Positions 52,386 to 59,686 of a stretch of 64,000 nucleotides of DNA are shown here, piece by piece (position 1 is the first letter of the stretch; every line of letters starts with the position of its first letter). Source of the DNA: Amorphoplanes digitatis (GTDB lineage: Bacteria > Actinomycetota > Actinomycetes > Mycobacteriales > Micromonosporaceae); assembly GCF_014205335.1 (NCBI RefSeq), contig NZ_JACHNH010000001.1, positions 6,690,501-6,754,500 on the forward strand, written 5' to 3'. The notes under the pieces were generated by a model. It was not told the DNA's origin. It saw nothing but the letters and a program-made list of their open reading frames with translations, and searched no databases. The translations under genes were made by a program, and so were the position numbers.

Positions 52386-53895
52386 TCCGCTGCGCACGGC
52401 ACAGGACCGACGACTTCCGAGGATCCCCGAGCCCTGCGCTCTGGTGATCTTCGGGGTCACCGGCGACCTGTCCCGAAAGAAGCTCATCCCGGCCGTCTAC
52501 GACCTCGCCAACCGTGGCCTGCTGCCACCCGGCTTCGTGGTGCTGGGCTTCGCGCGCCGCGACTGGGGCGACGGCGACTTCGAGTCGCTCGCCTACGAGG
52601 CCGCCAAGAAGGGCGCCCGCACGCCGTGGCGTGAGGAGGTGTGGGCCCGGCTGGCGAGCCAGTTCCAGTTCGTCCCCGGCTCGTTCGACGACGACACGGC
52701 GTTCGACCAGCTCGCGAACACGTTGGACGAGCTGCGCGAGCGCAACGGCATCGCGGGCAACGCCGCCTTCTACTTCTCCATCCCGCCGGCCGCGTTCCCG
52801 CTGGTGCTCAACCAGCTGGCCCGCACCGGGATGGCCGACAACGCCAAGTCCGGCGGCTGGCGCCGGGTCGTGGTCGAGAAGCCGTTCGGCAACGACCTGA
52901 AGACGGCGATGTCGCTGAACCAGCTCGTCGACGAGGTCTTCACCCCCGCCGACGTGTTCCGCATCGACCACTACCTCGGCAAGGAGACGGTCCAGAACAT
53001 CCTGGCCCTGCGCTTCGCGAACAACCTGTTCGAGCCGGTGTGGAACTCCAAGTACGTCGACTCGGTGCAGATCACCATGGCCGAGGACGTCGGCATCGGC
53101 ACCCGGGCCGCGTTCTACGACGCCTCCGGCGCGGCCCGCGACGTGCTGCAGAACCACCTGCTCCAGCTGCTCGCGCTGGTCGGCATGGAGGAACCCACGA
53201 GCTTCGACCCCAATGACGTACGCGCGGAGAAGCTCAAGGTCCTCAAGGCCATCAGCCTGCCCCGCAACATCGCCGCCGACTCGGTGCGCGGGCAGTACCT
53301 GCCCGGCTGGGTCGCCGGCGAGCGCGCCGTCGGCTATCTCGAGGAGAAGGGCGTGCCGGAGGACTCCACGACGGAGACCTACGTCGCCGTCCGCCTCGGC
53401 ATCCAGAACCGGCGCTGGGCGGAGGTGCCGTTCTACGTCCGGGTCGGCAAGCGGCTGCCGCGCCGGGTCACCGAGATCGCCATCATGTTCAAGAAGGCGC
53501 CGCACCTGCCGTTCGACCCCGCCGACGTCGAGATGCTCGGCAACAACCAGCTGGTCATCCGGGTCCAGCCGGACGAGGGCGTGGTGCTCAAGTTCGGCTC
53601 GAAGGTGCCGGGCACCACGATGGAGGTCCGCGACATCGCGATGGACTTCCAGTACGGCGAGGCGTTCACCGAGTCCAGCCCGGAGGCCTACGAGCGGCTC
53701 GTCCTCGACGTGCTCGTCGGCGACCGCACCCTGTTCCCGGACGCCGCCGAGATCGAGCAGAGCTGGCGGGTCATCGACCCGCTCGAAGCGGCCTGGGCGG
53801 GCACCAAACCGGAGCCGTACCGCTCCGGCGAGTGGGGGCCGCGGGCGTCCGACGAGATGCTGGCCCGCGAGGGCCGCGCGTGGAGGCGAGCATGA
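52378..53895 (+). CDS. zwf: Glucose-6-phosphate dehydrogenase
   Basis: 505 residues. NADP-binding FGVTGDLSRKKLIPA, the substrate-binding signature RIDHYLGKETVQN (Asp-His-Tyr-x-Gly-Lys), KPFGNDLKTA and GTRAAFYDASGAARD. First committed enzyme of the oxidative pentose phosphate pathway; works with OpcA in Actinobacteria. Start: GTG at 52378, with AGGA 7 nt upstream; the ATG at 52354 is too close to its only SD. Overlaps pgi by 8 nt. The stop overlaps the ATG of the bridge ORF. Confidence 0.96.
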   Translation: MGNPLRTAQDRRLPRIPEPCALVIFGVTGDLSRKKLIPAVYDLANRGLLPPGFVVLGFARRDWGDGDFESLAYEAAKKGARTPWREEVWARLASQFQFVPGSFDDDTAFDQLANTLDELRERNGIAGNAAFYFSIPPAAFPLVLNQLARTGMADNAKSGGWRRVVVEKPFGNDLKTAMSLNQLVDEVFTPADVFRIDHYLGKETVQNILALRFANNLFEPVWNSKYVDSVQITMAEDVGIGTRAAFYDASGAARDVLQNHLLQLLALVGMEEPTSFDPNDVRAEKLKVLKAISLPRNIAADSVRGQYLPGWVAGERAVGYLEEKGVPEDSTTETYVAVRLGIQNRRWAEVPFYVRVGKRLPRRVTEIAIMFKKAPHLPFDPADVEMLGNNQLVIRVQPDEGVVLKFGSKVPGTTMEVRDIAMDFQYGEAFTESSPEAYERLVLDVLVGDRTLFPDAAEIEQSWRVIDPLEAAWAGTKPEPYRSGEWGPRASDEMLAREGRAWRRA

Positions 53896-53972
53896 GCGAG
53901 CTTGCGAGCGAATCATCGGCTCAGTGTCTGAAATCATGTCGGCGCCGGAGCGAAGCGGAGGTGACGGCATGA
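53892..53972 (+). CDS. 26-codon bridge ORF linking zwf and opcA
   Basis: Starts with an ATGA overlap with the zwf stop and stops with an ATGA overlap with the opcA start, so ribosomes can pass zwf to bridge to opcA without leaving. The product begins MSELASESSAQC and ends RRRSEAEVTA. Its DNA has GAGCGAGCTTGCGAGCGAA and GCGCCGGAGCGAAGCGGAGG, a low-complexity pattern like interspersed repeats of Micromonosporaceae (from memory), and its 3' end carries the strong SD GGAGGTGA of opcA. The peptide itself may be irrelevant; coupling could be its function. Confidence 0.5.
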   Translation: MSELASESSAQCLKSCRRRSEAEVTA

Positions 53973-54982
53973 TCGGGCTTTGGGACACCACTGGTAACGA
54001 GGTCGTCAAGGCGCTCGCGGCCGAGCGGCGCAGCGCGGGCGGCGTGGCCAGCGGCCTCGCGCTGACGCTTGTCGCGGTCGTTGAGGAGAAGAAGGTCCGC
54101 GAGGCCGAGGCCGCCGCGACCATCGCGGCGTCGGCGCACCCCTGCCGCCTGCTCATCGTGGTCCGCTCGGACCTCGACGGCCGCAGCCGGCTCGACGCGG
54201 AGATCGTCGTGGGCGGCCGGCTGGGCCCGGCCGAGGCCGTCGTGATGCGCATGTACGGCCGGCTGGCCCTGCACGCCGAGTCGGTCGTCATGCCGCTGCT
54301 GGCGCCGGACGTGCCGGTGGTGACGTGGTGGCACAGCGAGCCGCCGGAGACCATCGCCAACGACTTCCTCGGCGTGGTCGCCGACCGGCGCATCACCGAC
54401 AGCAAGCTGGCGCCGGACCCCGTCGCGGCGCTGCGCCGGCGGGCGGCCGACTACGCGCCCGGCGACACCGACCTGACCTGGACCCGGATCACCCTGTGGC
54501 GCACCCTGGTCGCGGGCGCGTTCGACACCACCGAGGAGCGGGTCACCGGCGCGACGATCGAGGCGCCGCTGAACGACCCGACGGCCGCGCTGATGAAGGG
54601 CTGGCTGAAGTCGCGGCTGGGCATCGAGCCGAACTGGGTGCACACCGACCGCTCGCCGCGCATGCACTCGGTGGAGCTTCAGTGCGCCAACGGCGACTGC
54701 GTGAAGGTGACCCGCGAGGAGGGCACGGCCCTGTTCAGCCGCTCCGGCCAGGAGGACCGCTACATGCCGCTGCCGAAGCGGCCCGTCGGCGACGAACTGG
54801 CCGAGGAGCTGCGCCGGCTCGACGCCGACCAGATCTACGGCGAGGCGCTGGGCGCCCTGGCCGGCGTCGCGGGGCTGGACAGCAAGCCTGCGATGCGCGT
54901 ACACGTCTGGAAGGACCCGGCGCTGGCCGCCCGCGCGGGCGACACCGTCGCCGCCGGAGCCTGGCCGGACGGGATCGCCTGA
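53969..54982 (+). CDS. opcA: OpcA, glucose-6-phosphate dehydrogenase assembly protein
   Basis: 337 residues. GLWDTTGNEVVKALAAERR start, PVVTWWHSEPPE and SVELQCANGDCVKVTREEG are typical of OpcA. In cyanobacteria and Actinobacteria it activates or oligomerises glucose-6-phosphate dehydrogenase, linking it to redox state. ATG at 53969 with GGAGGTGA 5 nt upstream. Followed by an attenuator-like hairpin before pgl. Confidence 0.95.
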   Translation: MIGLWDTTGNEVVKALAAERRSAGGVASGLALTLVAVVEEKKVREAEAAATIAASAHPCRLLIVVRSDLDGRSRLDAEIVVGGRLGPAEAVVMRMYGRLALHAESVVMPLLAPDVPVVTWWHSEPPETIANDFLGVVADRRITDSKLAPDPVAALRRRAADYAPGDTDLTWTRITLWRTLVAGAFDTTEERVTGATIEAPLNDPTAALMKGWLKSRLGIEPNWVHTDRSPRMHSVELQCANGDCVKVTREEGTALFSRSGQEDRYMPLPKRPVGDELAEELRRLDADQIYGEALGALAGVAGLDSKPAMRVHVWKDPALAARAGDTVAAGAWPDGIA

Positions 54983-54996
54983 TCTCTAGGATCGAC

Positions 54997-55030
54997 GGGG
55001 CCGTTCCGCCTTCCGGCGGACGGCCCCTTT
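54997..55030 (+). terminator. Hairpin between opcA and pgl
   Basis: GGGGCCGTTCCGCC (54997-55010) and GGCGGACGGCCCC (55015-55027) with one bulged T, loop TTCC, followed by TTT. Strong for this genome; may lower pgl relative to opcA. Confidence 0.7.
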
Positions 55031-55053
55031 GCAGAATGACGAGGGATGGCAGC

Positions 55054-55824
55054 ATGAGCGAGACCGTTGTGGTGGTGGTTCCGGACGCCGACATTCTGGC
55101 GTCGGCGGTGGCGGCGCGCCTGGTTGTGAGGATCATCGACGCGCAGGCCGAGCGCGGCTGGGCGAGCATCGTGCTGACCGGTGGCCGGGTGGCGGCGAAG
55201 GTGCTGCGAGCGGTGAAGGAGCTGCCGGCCTCGGACGCGGTCGACTGGTCGCGGATCGACCTCTGGTGGGGCGACGAGCGGTTCCTGCCCGCGGGCCACC
55301 CGGACCGCAACGAGACGCAGGCCCGTGCGGCGCTGCTGGACGCGCTCGCGCTGGACCCGGCGCACGTGCACGCCATGCCGGCCTCCGACGGCCCGGACGG
55401 CGACGACGCGAAGGCGGCCGCCGCCCGGTACGCGCACGAGCTGGCCGCGGCGGCGCGGCCGGGCAGCTCGGAGCTGCCGCACTTCGACGTGCTGATGCTC
55501 GGGGTCGGCGAGGACGGCCACGTAGCCTCGCTCTTCCCGGAGCACCCCGGCGTCTACGAGACCGGAACGGTCGCGGCGGTGCACAACAGCCCGAAGCCGC
55601 CGCCGACCCGGATCACCCTGTCCATGCCGGCCATCCAGACGGCCGAGGAGGTCTGGCTGATCGCGGCGGGCAAGGACAAGGCGGCCGCGGCCGGCATGGC
55701 GATCGGCGGCGCGGGCCCGAAGCAGGTGCCGGCGGCGGGGGCGGTCGGCACCGTGAAGACGCTGTGGCTGCTGGACCGCGCGGCCGCGGCCAACGTACCG
55801 CCGCGGGCGCGCAGCCTGCGCTGA
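55054..55824 (+). CDS. pgl: 6-Phosphogluconolactonase
   Basis: 256 residues, SIS-like fold of the DevB type. IVLTGGRVAAKVLRAV, DLWWGDERFLPAGHPDRN (signature GDER), MLGVGEDGHVASLFP (GEDGH active-site region) and AGKDKAAAAGMAI. Hydrolyses 6-phosphogluconolactone made by Zwf. Start ATG 55054 with GAGGGAT 7 nt before; the alternative ATG at 55036 has no SD. Last gene of the pentose phosphate block. Confidence 0.95.
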   Translation: MSETVVVVVPDADILASAVAARLVVRIIDAQAERGWASIVLTGGRVAAKVLRAVKELPASDAVDWSRIDLWWGDERFLPAGHPDRNETQARAALLDALALDPAHVHAMPASDGPDGDDAKAAAARYAHELAAAARPGSSELPHFDVLMLGVGEDGHVASLFPEHPGVYETGTVAAVHNSPKPPPTRITLSMPAIQTAEEVWLIAAGKDKAAAAGMAIGGAGPKQVPAAGAVGTVKTLWLLDRAAAANVPPRARSLR

Positions 55825-55840
55825 GCGCCGCGGACGTGCG

Positions 55841-55866
55841 AAAGGGCCGCCGGAGGGCGGCCCTTT
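55841..55866. terminator. Bidirectional terminator between pgl and fliQ
   Basis: AAAGGGCCGCC (55841-55851) pairs exactly with GGCGGCCCTTT (55856-55866), loop GGAG. A tract on the left and T tract on the right give terminators on both strands. Confidence 0.85.
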
Positions 55867-55878
55867 GCGCGGGTGAGC

Positions 55879-56148
55879 TCAGGCGAGCAGCGTCGGGATC
55901 TTCTCGAACAGCTGCGTCGTGTACGTCATCATCTCGTGCAACATCCAGTTGCCGGAGAACAGGATCGCCGCGCCGACACCCACCGCCTTCGGCACGAACG
56001 ACAGCGTCGCCTCCTGGATCTGCGTGACCGACTGGAACAACGAGATCGCGAAACCGATGAGCAACGCGGTCACCAGCACCGGCGCACACATCTTCGCCGC
56101 GATGGTCATCGCCTGGAGGCCCAGCTCAACGATCTGCGTGTCGGTCAT
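55879..56148 (-). CDS. fliQ: FliQ, flagellar export gate protein, isolated gene
   Basis: 89 residues, two helices. Family pattern LGLQAMTIAAKMCAPVLVTA and LIGFAISLFQSVTQIQEATLSF, then FVPKAVGVGAAILF. It is one of the FliP/FliQ/FliR export gate subunits of the flagellar type III apparatus. None of its partners is in the window; neighbours are pgl and a VOC protein. The start overlaps a short upstream reading frame ending MGIA (ATGA), as if it once followed a coupled gene such as fliP. Codon use and GC are slightly below the surroundings. Suggests a flagellated or formerly flagellated lineage. Confidence 0.9.
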   Translation of the reverse strand: MTDTQIVELGLQAMTIAAKMCAPVLVTALLIGFAISLFQSVTQIQEATLSFVPKAVGVGAAILFSGNWMLHEMMTYTTQLFEKIPTLLA

Positions 56149-56241
56149 GCAATCCCCATCGGCGCCCCGCCGACACCCGGGGAGTCCATAACCGGCGCAG
56201 GACGGTTGCCATCCGGTTCCCGCAGGAGCGAAAGGCTCAGG

Positions 56242-56649
56242 TCAGGCGCGGGACGAGATCTGCTGCACCGCCCAGCCGTTGCCGTCGGGGTCGGCGAAGA
56301 AGACGAAACCCACGTTGTCCAGCGGGTCGGGTGTGGCTCGTGGGTTCTCGCCGACCTTCTGCACGTCGCTGACCGGCACGCCGCGGGCGACCAGCTCGGC
56401 GTGCGCCCGGTTGATGTCGGGCACCACCAGCTGCAGCCCCTTGAGCGAGCCGGGCGCCATGTCGGGTACGGCGCCCTTGCCGATGACGATCGAGCAGCCC
56501 GAGCCCGGCGGGGTCAGCTGCACGATCCGGATGTCGTCGTTGATCACGGTGTCGTGGTCGACATGGAAGCCGAGCTGGTCGGCGTAGAACTCCTTCGCCC
56601 GGTCGATGTCCGAGACGGGCACGACTACCACTTCAAGTGTCCAGTTCAC
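56242..56649 (-). CDS. VOC family (glyoxalase/bleomycin-resistance-like) protein
   Basis: 135 residues, vicinal oxygen chelate fold with paired beta-alpha-beta units: DIDRAKEFYADQLGFHVD, NDDIRIVQLTPPGSG, LQLVVPDINRAHAELVARG and VGFVFFADPDGNGWAVQQ. Metal-binding His/Glu positions are partly present (FHVD). Function unknown; VOC proteins include glyoxalases, dioxygenases and antibiotic-binding proteins. GTG start at 56649. Confidence 0.85.
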   Translation of the reverse strand: MNWTLEVVVVPVSDIDRAKEFYADQLGFHVDHDTVINDDIRIVQLTPPGSGCSIVIGKGAVPDMAPGSLKGLQLVVPDINRAHAELVARGVPVSDVQKVGENPRATPDPLDNVGFVFFADPDGNGWAVQQISSRA

Positions 56650-56654
56650 GCGCC

Positions 56655-57080
56655 TTATCGTGCCACCGGCGGCGACGCCATGGGGCGCGCCGGCGGCTCG
56701 AGCGGGCCGCCGGGCGGCACGGAGACCGCGGCGGAGGGCAGCACGGAGCCCGGGCCGGAGGGCGTGCTCGCCGGCACCGGCTCCCCCGCCGGGGACGGCG
56801 CGGGCGAGCTCGTCGGTTCCGGCGCGGGCGCGGACGGCGACGGCACCGTGGCGGCCGGCTGCTCCGGCACCGGGCGCGGCGGTTCCTGCCCACCGCGTAC
56901 GACCAGAACCGCCGCGACCAGGACGGCCGCGACCGCCAGCAGCGGCCGCCACCAGGGGCGCCACGACCGCCGCGCGGCCGTCGCCGTCGGCGGCGGCGCC
57001 GGCCGCAGCCGCTCGGGGGTGATCTGAGCGGCGCGCCCGGCCAGCGCCCGGCGCACCCGATCCTCGACCTCCGTGCTCAT
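56655..57080 (-). CDS. Membrane protein partner of ECF sigma, Pro-rich
   Basis: 141 residues. Charged N-terminal helix (EVEDRVRRALAGRAAQITPER), one membrane segment (about 45-62: PLLAVAAVLVAAVLVVRGG), then an exported tail of low-complexity Pro, Ser and Ala (PVPEQPAATVPSPSAPAPEP). The layout fits an anti-sigma or signalling partner for the upstream sigma, though no anti-sigma zinc motif is present. ATG overlaps the sigma stop by 4 nt. Confidence 0.6.
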   Translation of the reverse strand: MSTEVEDRVRRALAGRAAQITPERLRPAPPPTATAARRSWRPWWRPLLAVAAVLVAAVLVVRGGQEPPRPVPEQPAATVPSPSAPAPEPTSSPAPSPAGEPVPASTPSGPGSVLPSAAVSVPPGGPLEPPARPMASPPVAR

Positions 57081-57661
57081 CGCCTCTCCCCCAGCCTGCC
57101 GCGCAGAACGGTCAGCGCGCGGCTCGCGGTCGACTTGACCGTGCCGCGCGACACCCGCAGCACGTCGGCGATCTCCCGCTCGGACAGCTCCGACCAGTAC
57201 CGCAGCACCATCACCTGGCGCTGCCGCACCGTCAGCTCCGCCAGCGCCGCCAGCACCTCCCGGTCGCCCTGGCCCAGCAGCACCTCGTCCTCCGCGGCGG
57301 GCGCCAGGCCGGGGCGCGGCGGCACGTAGGCCCGCGCGCTGCGCCGGCGGCGCAGCGCCGAGCGCGCCGCGTTCATCACCCCGGTCGTCAGGTACGCGTG
57401 CGGGTCGGCCACTCCTGCCAGGTCGGCGCCGTGCCGGCGGTACAGCGCGGCGAACACGTCCTGGACGATGTCCTCGGCGGTCGGCAGGTCGTCGACCATC
57501 AGCACCGCCAGCCGCACCAGGCTCAGCCGGCGCGCGTGGTACAGCTCGTTGATCGCCGGCGGGCCGTCCCCGCCGGCGCCGCGTACCGCCCGGGGCGAGC
57601 CGGACAGCACCGACCGCAGCAGGCGCAGCAGGGGCGCGGGCAGCGGAAAGACGAGGGTCAT
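57077..57661 (-). CDS. ECF sigma factor
   Basis: 194 residues. Region 2 (about 40-100: LYHARRLSLVRLAVLMVDD, TAEDIVQDVFAALYRRHG) and region 4 (about 135-190: LAELTVRQRQVMVLRYWSEL, SEREIADVLRVSRGTVKSTA). SigE-type or related. Start: ATG at 57661 with AGGA 6 nt upstream; the longer frame upstream is a shadow of the Pro-rich gene. Followed by its membrane partner; a Pro-rich secreted gene lies just upstream in the same direction (14 nt before it). Confidence 0.82.
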   Translation of the reverse strand: MTLVFPLPAPLLRLLRSVLSGSPRAVRGAGGDGPPAINELYHARRLSLVRLAVLMVDDLPTAEDIVQDVFAALYRRHGADLAGVADPHAYLTTGVMNAARSALRRRRSARAYVPPRPGLAPAAEDEVLLGQGDREVLAALAELTVRQRQVMVLRYWSELSEREIADVLRVSRGTVKSTASRALTVLRGRLGERR

Positions 57662-57674
57662 GGTGGTCCTGTGG

Positions 57675-58082
57675 TCAGCGCCGGGTCGGTGAGGGCGACG
57701 GTACCGCGACCGGGCCATCGGGCACGGGCGAGGCGGCCGGCCGCGGCGCCGCCGGGACTGCGGCCGGGCCGGACGGCCGGGGCCCCCGCGGGACCGCGGC
57801 CGGTCCGCCGGGCCGCCCGGCGGTCGGCACTGGCGCCGGCGCACCCGGCACCGAGGAAGCGGTCGGCGCGGGCGCCGGGGCACCCGGCACCGAGGAAACG
57901 GTCGGCACTGGCGCCGGCGCACCGGGGACCGAGGAGGGGCTCGGCGCGGCCGGGGACACCGCCGGCCTCGGCGCGGGTGGTGGCGCCTCGTCCGCGAACG
58001 CCCCGGTTGCGGTCAGCACACCGAGGACGGCGACGGCGATGCCGCCGACGGCGAGCGAGGCGGTGCGGGCGTTCGGTTGCAT
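57675..58082 (-). CDS. Secreted Pro/Ala-rich protein with 12-residue repeats
   Basis: 135 residues. Signal peptide TASLAVGGIAVAVLGVLTAT, cut near AFA-DEAP (about 30). The mature part is low-complexity with three copies of SSVPGAPAPVPT-type 12-mers, the DNA period being 36 nt (57828-57935). Cell-wall-spanning or surface tail; no enzyme. AGGAG 8 nt before the ATG. Precedes the ECF sigma gene and may be on the same mRNA. Confidence 0.6.
   Translation of the reverse strand: MQPNARTASLAVGGIAVAVLGVLTATGAFADEAPPPAPRPAVSPAAPSPSSVPGAPAPVPTVSSVPGAPAPAPTASSVPGAPAPVPTAGRPGGPAAVPRGPRPSGPAAVPAAPRPAASPVPDGPVAVPSPSPTRR
57828..57935. repeat. 36-nt tandem repeat coding for SSVPGAPAPVPT units
   Basis: Three near-identical copies of GGCGCACCCGGCACCGAGGA and following bases. 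In frame; a likely site for length variation. Confidence 0.7.
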
Positions 58083-58200
58083 CACGGGGCTCCTGGGGGG
58101 TCGGGTACGGCCTTCGCAGGAGTAGACGCGCGGCGCCGCGGAAGGTTGGCGGTCGCACGGTGATGCACGCCACACCGAACCGCGTCCTAGACTCGCGGCC

Positions 58201-58815
58201 GTGCAGCCATCGATCCGCGCCTACCGGCCCGCCGACCTCGAAGCCGTCTACGACATCTGCGTGCGCACCGGGGACGCCGGCGGCGACGCCCGCGGCCTGT
58301 ACTCGTCCGAACGGCTCATGGGCGACATCTTCGCCGCCCCGTACGTGACGCTGGAGCCGGAGCACGCGCACATCCTCGACGACGGCGCCGGCAACCCGGT
58401 CGGCTACGTGGTCGGCACGGCAGACACGGCCACGTTCGCCCGGCGCTACCTCGACGAGTGGCTGCCCGCCACGGCCGACCGCTACCAGGCGCCTCCGGAC
58501 CCGCCCGTGACGCCGGAGGAGAGCATGCTGTGGCTGCACTACCACCCGGAGCGCATGCTCGTGCCCGAGCTGGCGACGTACCCGGCGCACCTGCACATCG
58601 ATCTGCTGCCCGACTGGCAGGGCAAGGGCTGGGGGCGCGGCCTGATGGACGCGCTGCTGGCCGGGCTGCGGGCCGCCGGCGTACCGCGCGTGCACCTCGG
58701 CATGGCCACCGCCAACGTCGCCGCACGCGCCTTCTACGACCGGATCGGCTTCACCGAGATTCCGGTGCCCGGCGCCACCACGGTCACCTATCTGGGACGT
58801 GGCACCGCCGCGTAG
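58201..58815 (+). CDS. GNAT family N-acetyltransferase
   Basis: 204 residues. Acetyl-CoA site IDLLPDWQGKGWGRGLMDAL (Q/RxxGxG/A, here QGKGWG), then VHLGMATANVAARAFYDRIGF. The first half contains a conserved HLHIDLL strand and a long insertion with AEEHA-like residues (LEPEHAHILDDGAGNPVGY). Similar to the GNAT domain fused to O-GlcNAcase in some proteins. Substrate unknown. GTG start, TAGACT box (58188-58193) 7 nt upstream. Confidence 0.85.
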   Translation: MQPSIRAYRPADLEAVYDICVRTGDAGGDARGLYSSERLMGDIFAAPYVTLEPEHAHILDDGAGNPVGYVVGTADTATFARRYLDEWLPATADRYQAPPDPPVTPEESMLWLHYHPERMLVPELATYPAHLHIDLLPDWQGKGWGRGLMDALLAGLRAAGVPRVHLGMATANVAARAFYDRIGFTEIPVPGATTVTYLGRGTAA

Positions 58816-58821
58816 CGACGC

Positions 58822-59169
58822 CTATTCCCCGCGGCCGCGCCGCTGGCGAACCTTGGCCAGCGCCTCGGCGAGGATCGCCGCGCCGTCGGCGTCGGAGCGC
58901 CGCTCCTTCACATAAGCCAGGTGCGACTTGTACGGCTCGCTGCGCATCCGGCCGGGCGGGTTCTGCCGGTCGAGACCGCCCGGCTGGCCGCACCGGGTGC
59001 AGTCCCACGTCTCCGGGGGTACCACGTCGGCGGCGAAACGGACCTCGACCGGATGCCCCGCGGCACACCAGTAGGTCACGTGCCGCCGGGGGGCGGGCTC
59101 GCTGCGCTCGTCGGGACGCATCGGGCTGGAGCCGACGCGGCTACCGCGGATCGCACTGCCACTGGACAC
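58822..59169 (-). CDS. rbpA: RbpA, RNA polymerase-binding protein
   Basis: 115 residues. Binds RNA polymerase and principal sigma, stimulating housekeeping transcription; Actinobacteria-specific. AIRGSRVGSSPM near the N-terminus, zinc Cys in TYWCAAGHPVEV and WDCTRCGQPGGLD, then KSHLAYVKERRSD, the sigma-interaction region. Start: GTG at 59169 with AGGAG 8 nt upstream; the GTG three codons earlier (59178) would be right next to the SD. Confidence 0.92.
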   Translation of the reverse strand: MSSGSAIRGSRVGSSPMRPDERSEPAPRRHVTYWCAAGHPVEVRFAADVVPPETWDCTRCGQPGGLDRQNPPGRMRSEPYKSHLAYVKERRSDADGAAILAEALAKVRQRRGRGE

Positions 59170-59342
59170 GGAAGTCACTCCTGTCTCGAGGGCGTTTCAT
59201 CGCCGGGGAAAGCCGGCGGCATTAACGGTGGAAAAACAACCGCGCGGCCCGGACCGGACCGCGCGGCAGAGTCTACGACTCGCGGAGGCCCTGGAGAAGG
59301 GCCCAGCACGAACGCTTGCGAAGCGGACGTCAACTATCTGTT

Positions 59343-59597
59343 TCAGCCCGCCTGGGTGACCTTGAGCCAGAGGCCGAGGCCAACGATGCAGGCGAACCAG
59401 ATGACGCCCACCAGCACCGTGTAGCGGTCCAGGTTCTTCTCCGCGACCGAGGAGCCGGCCAGGCTGGAGGTGACACCGCCGCCGAACATGCTGGACATGC
59501 CCCCACCCTTGCCGCGGTGCAGCAGGACGAGCAGGGTCAGCAGGACGCTGGAGATGAGCAGCAACACGATCAACGTGTACGCGAACGCGATCGGCAT
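59343..59597 (-). CDS. secG: SecG, preprotein translocase subunit
   Basis: 84 residues with two membrane helices (AYTLIVLLLISSVLLTLLVL and RYTVLVGVIWFACIVGLGLW), typical GKGGGMSSMFGGG loop. Joins SecYE and aids SecA-driven export. Follows tpiA in the conserved gap-pgk-tpiA-secG order. GAGGAA about 10 nt before the ATG. Confidence 0.95.
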   Translation of the reverse strand: MPIAFAYTLIVLLLISSVLLTLLVLLHRGKGGGMSSMFGGGVTSSLAGSSVAEKNLDRYTVLVGVIWFACIVGLGLWLKVTQAG

Positions 59598-59686
59598 GGT
59601 CGGGTCATTCCTCTCGAAGGGCACGGCAGCGCCACCACAATAGCGGGTACCCGGCCGCCGCCACGAGGCGGCCGGGCATCCATGAC

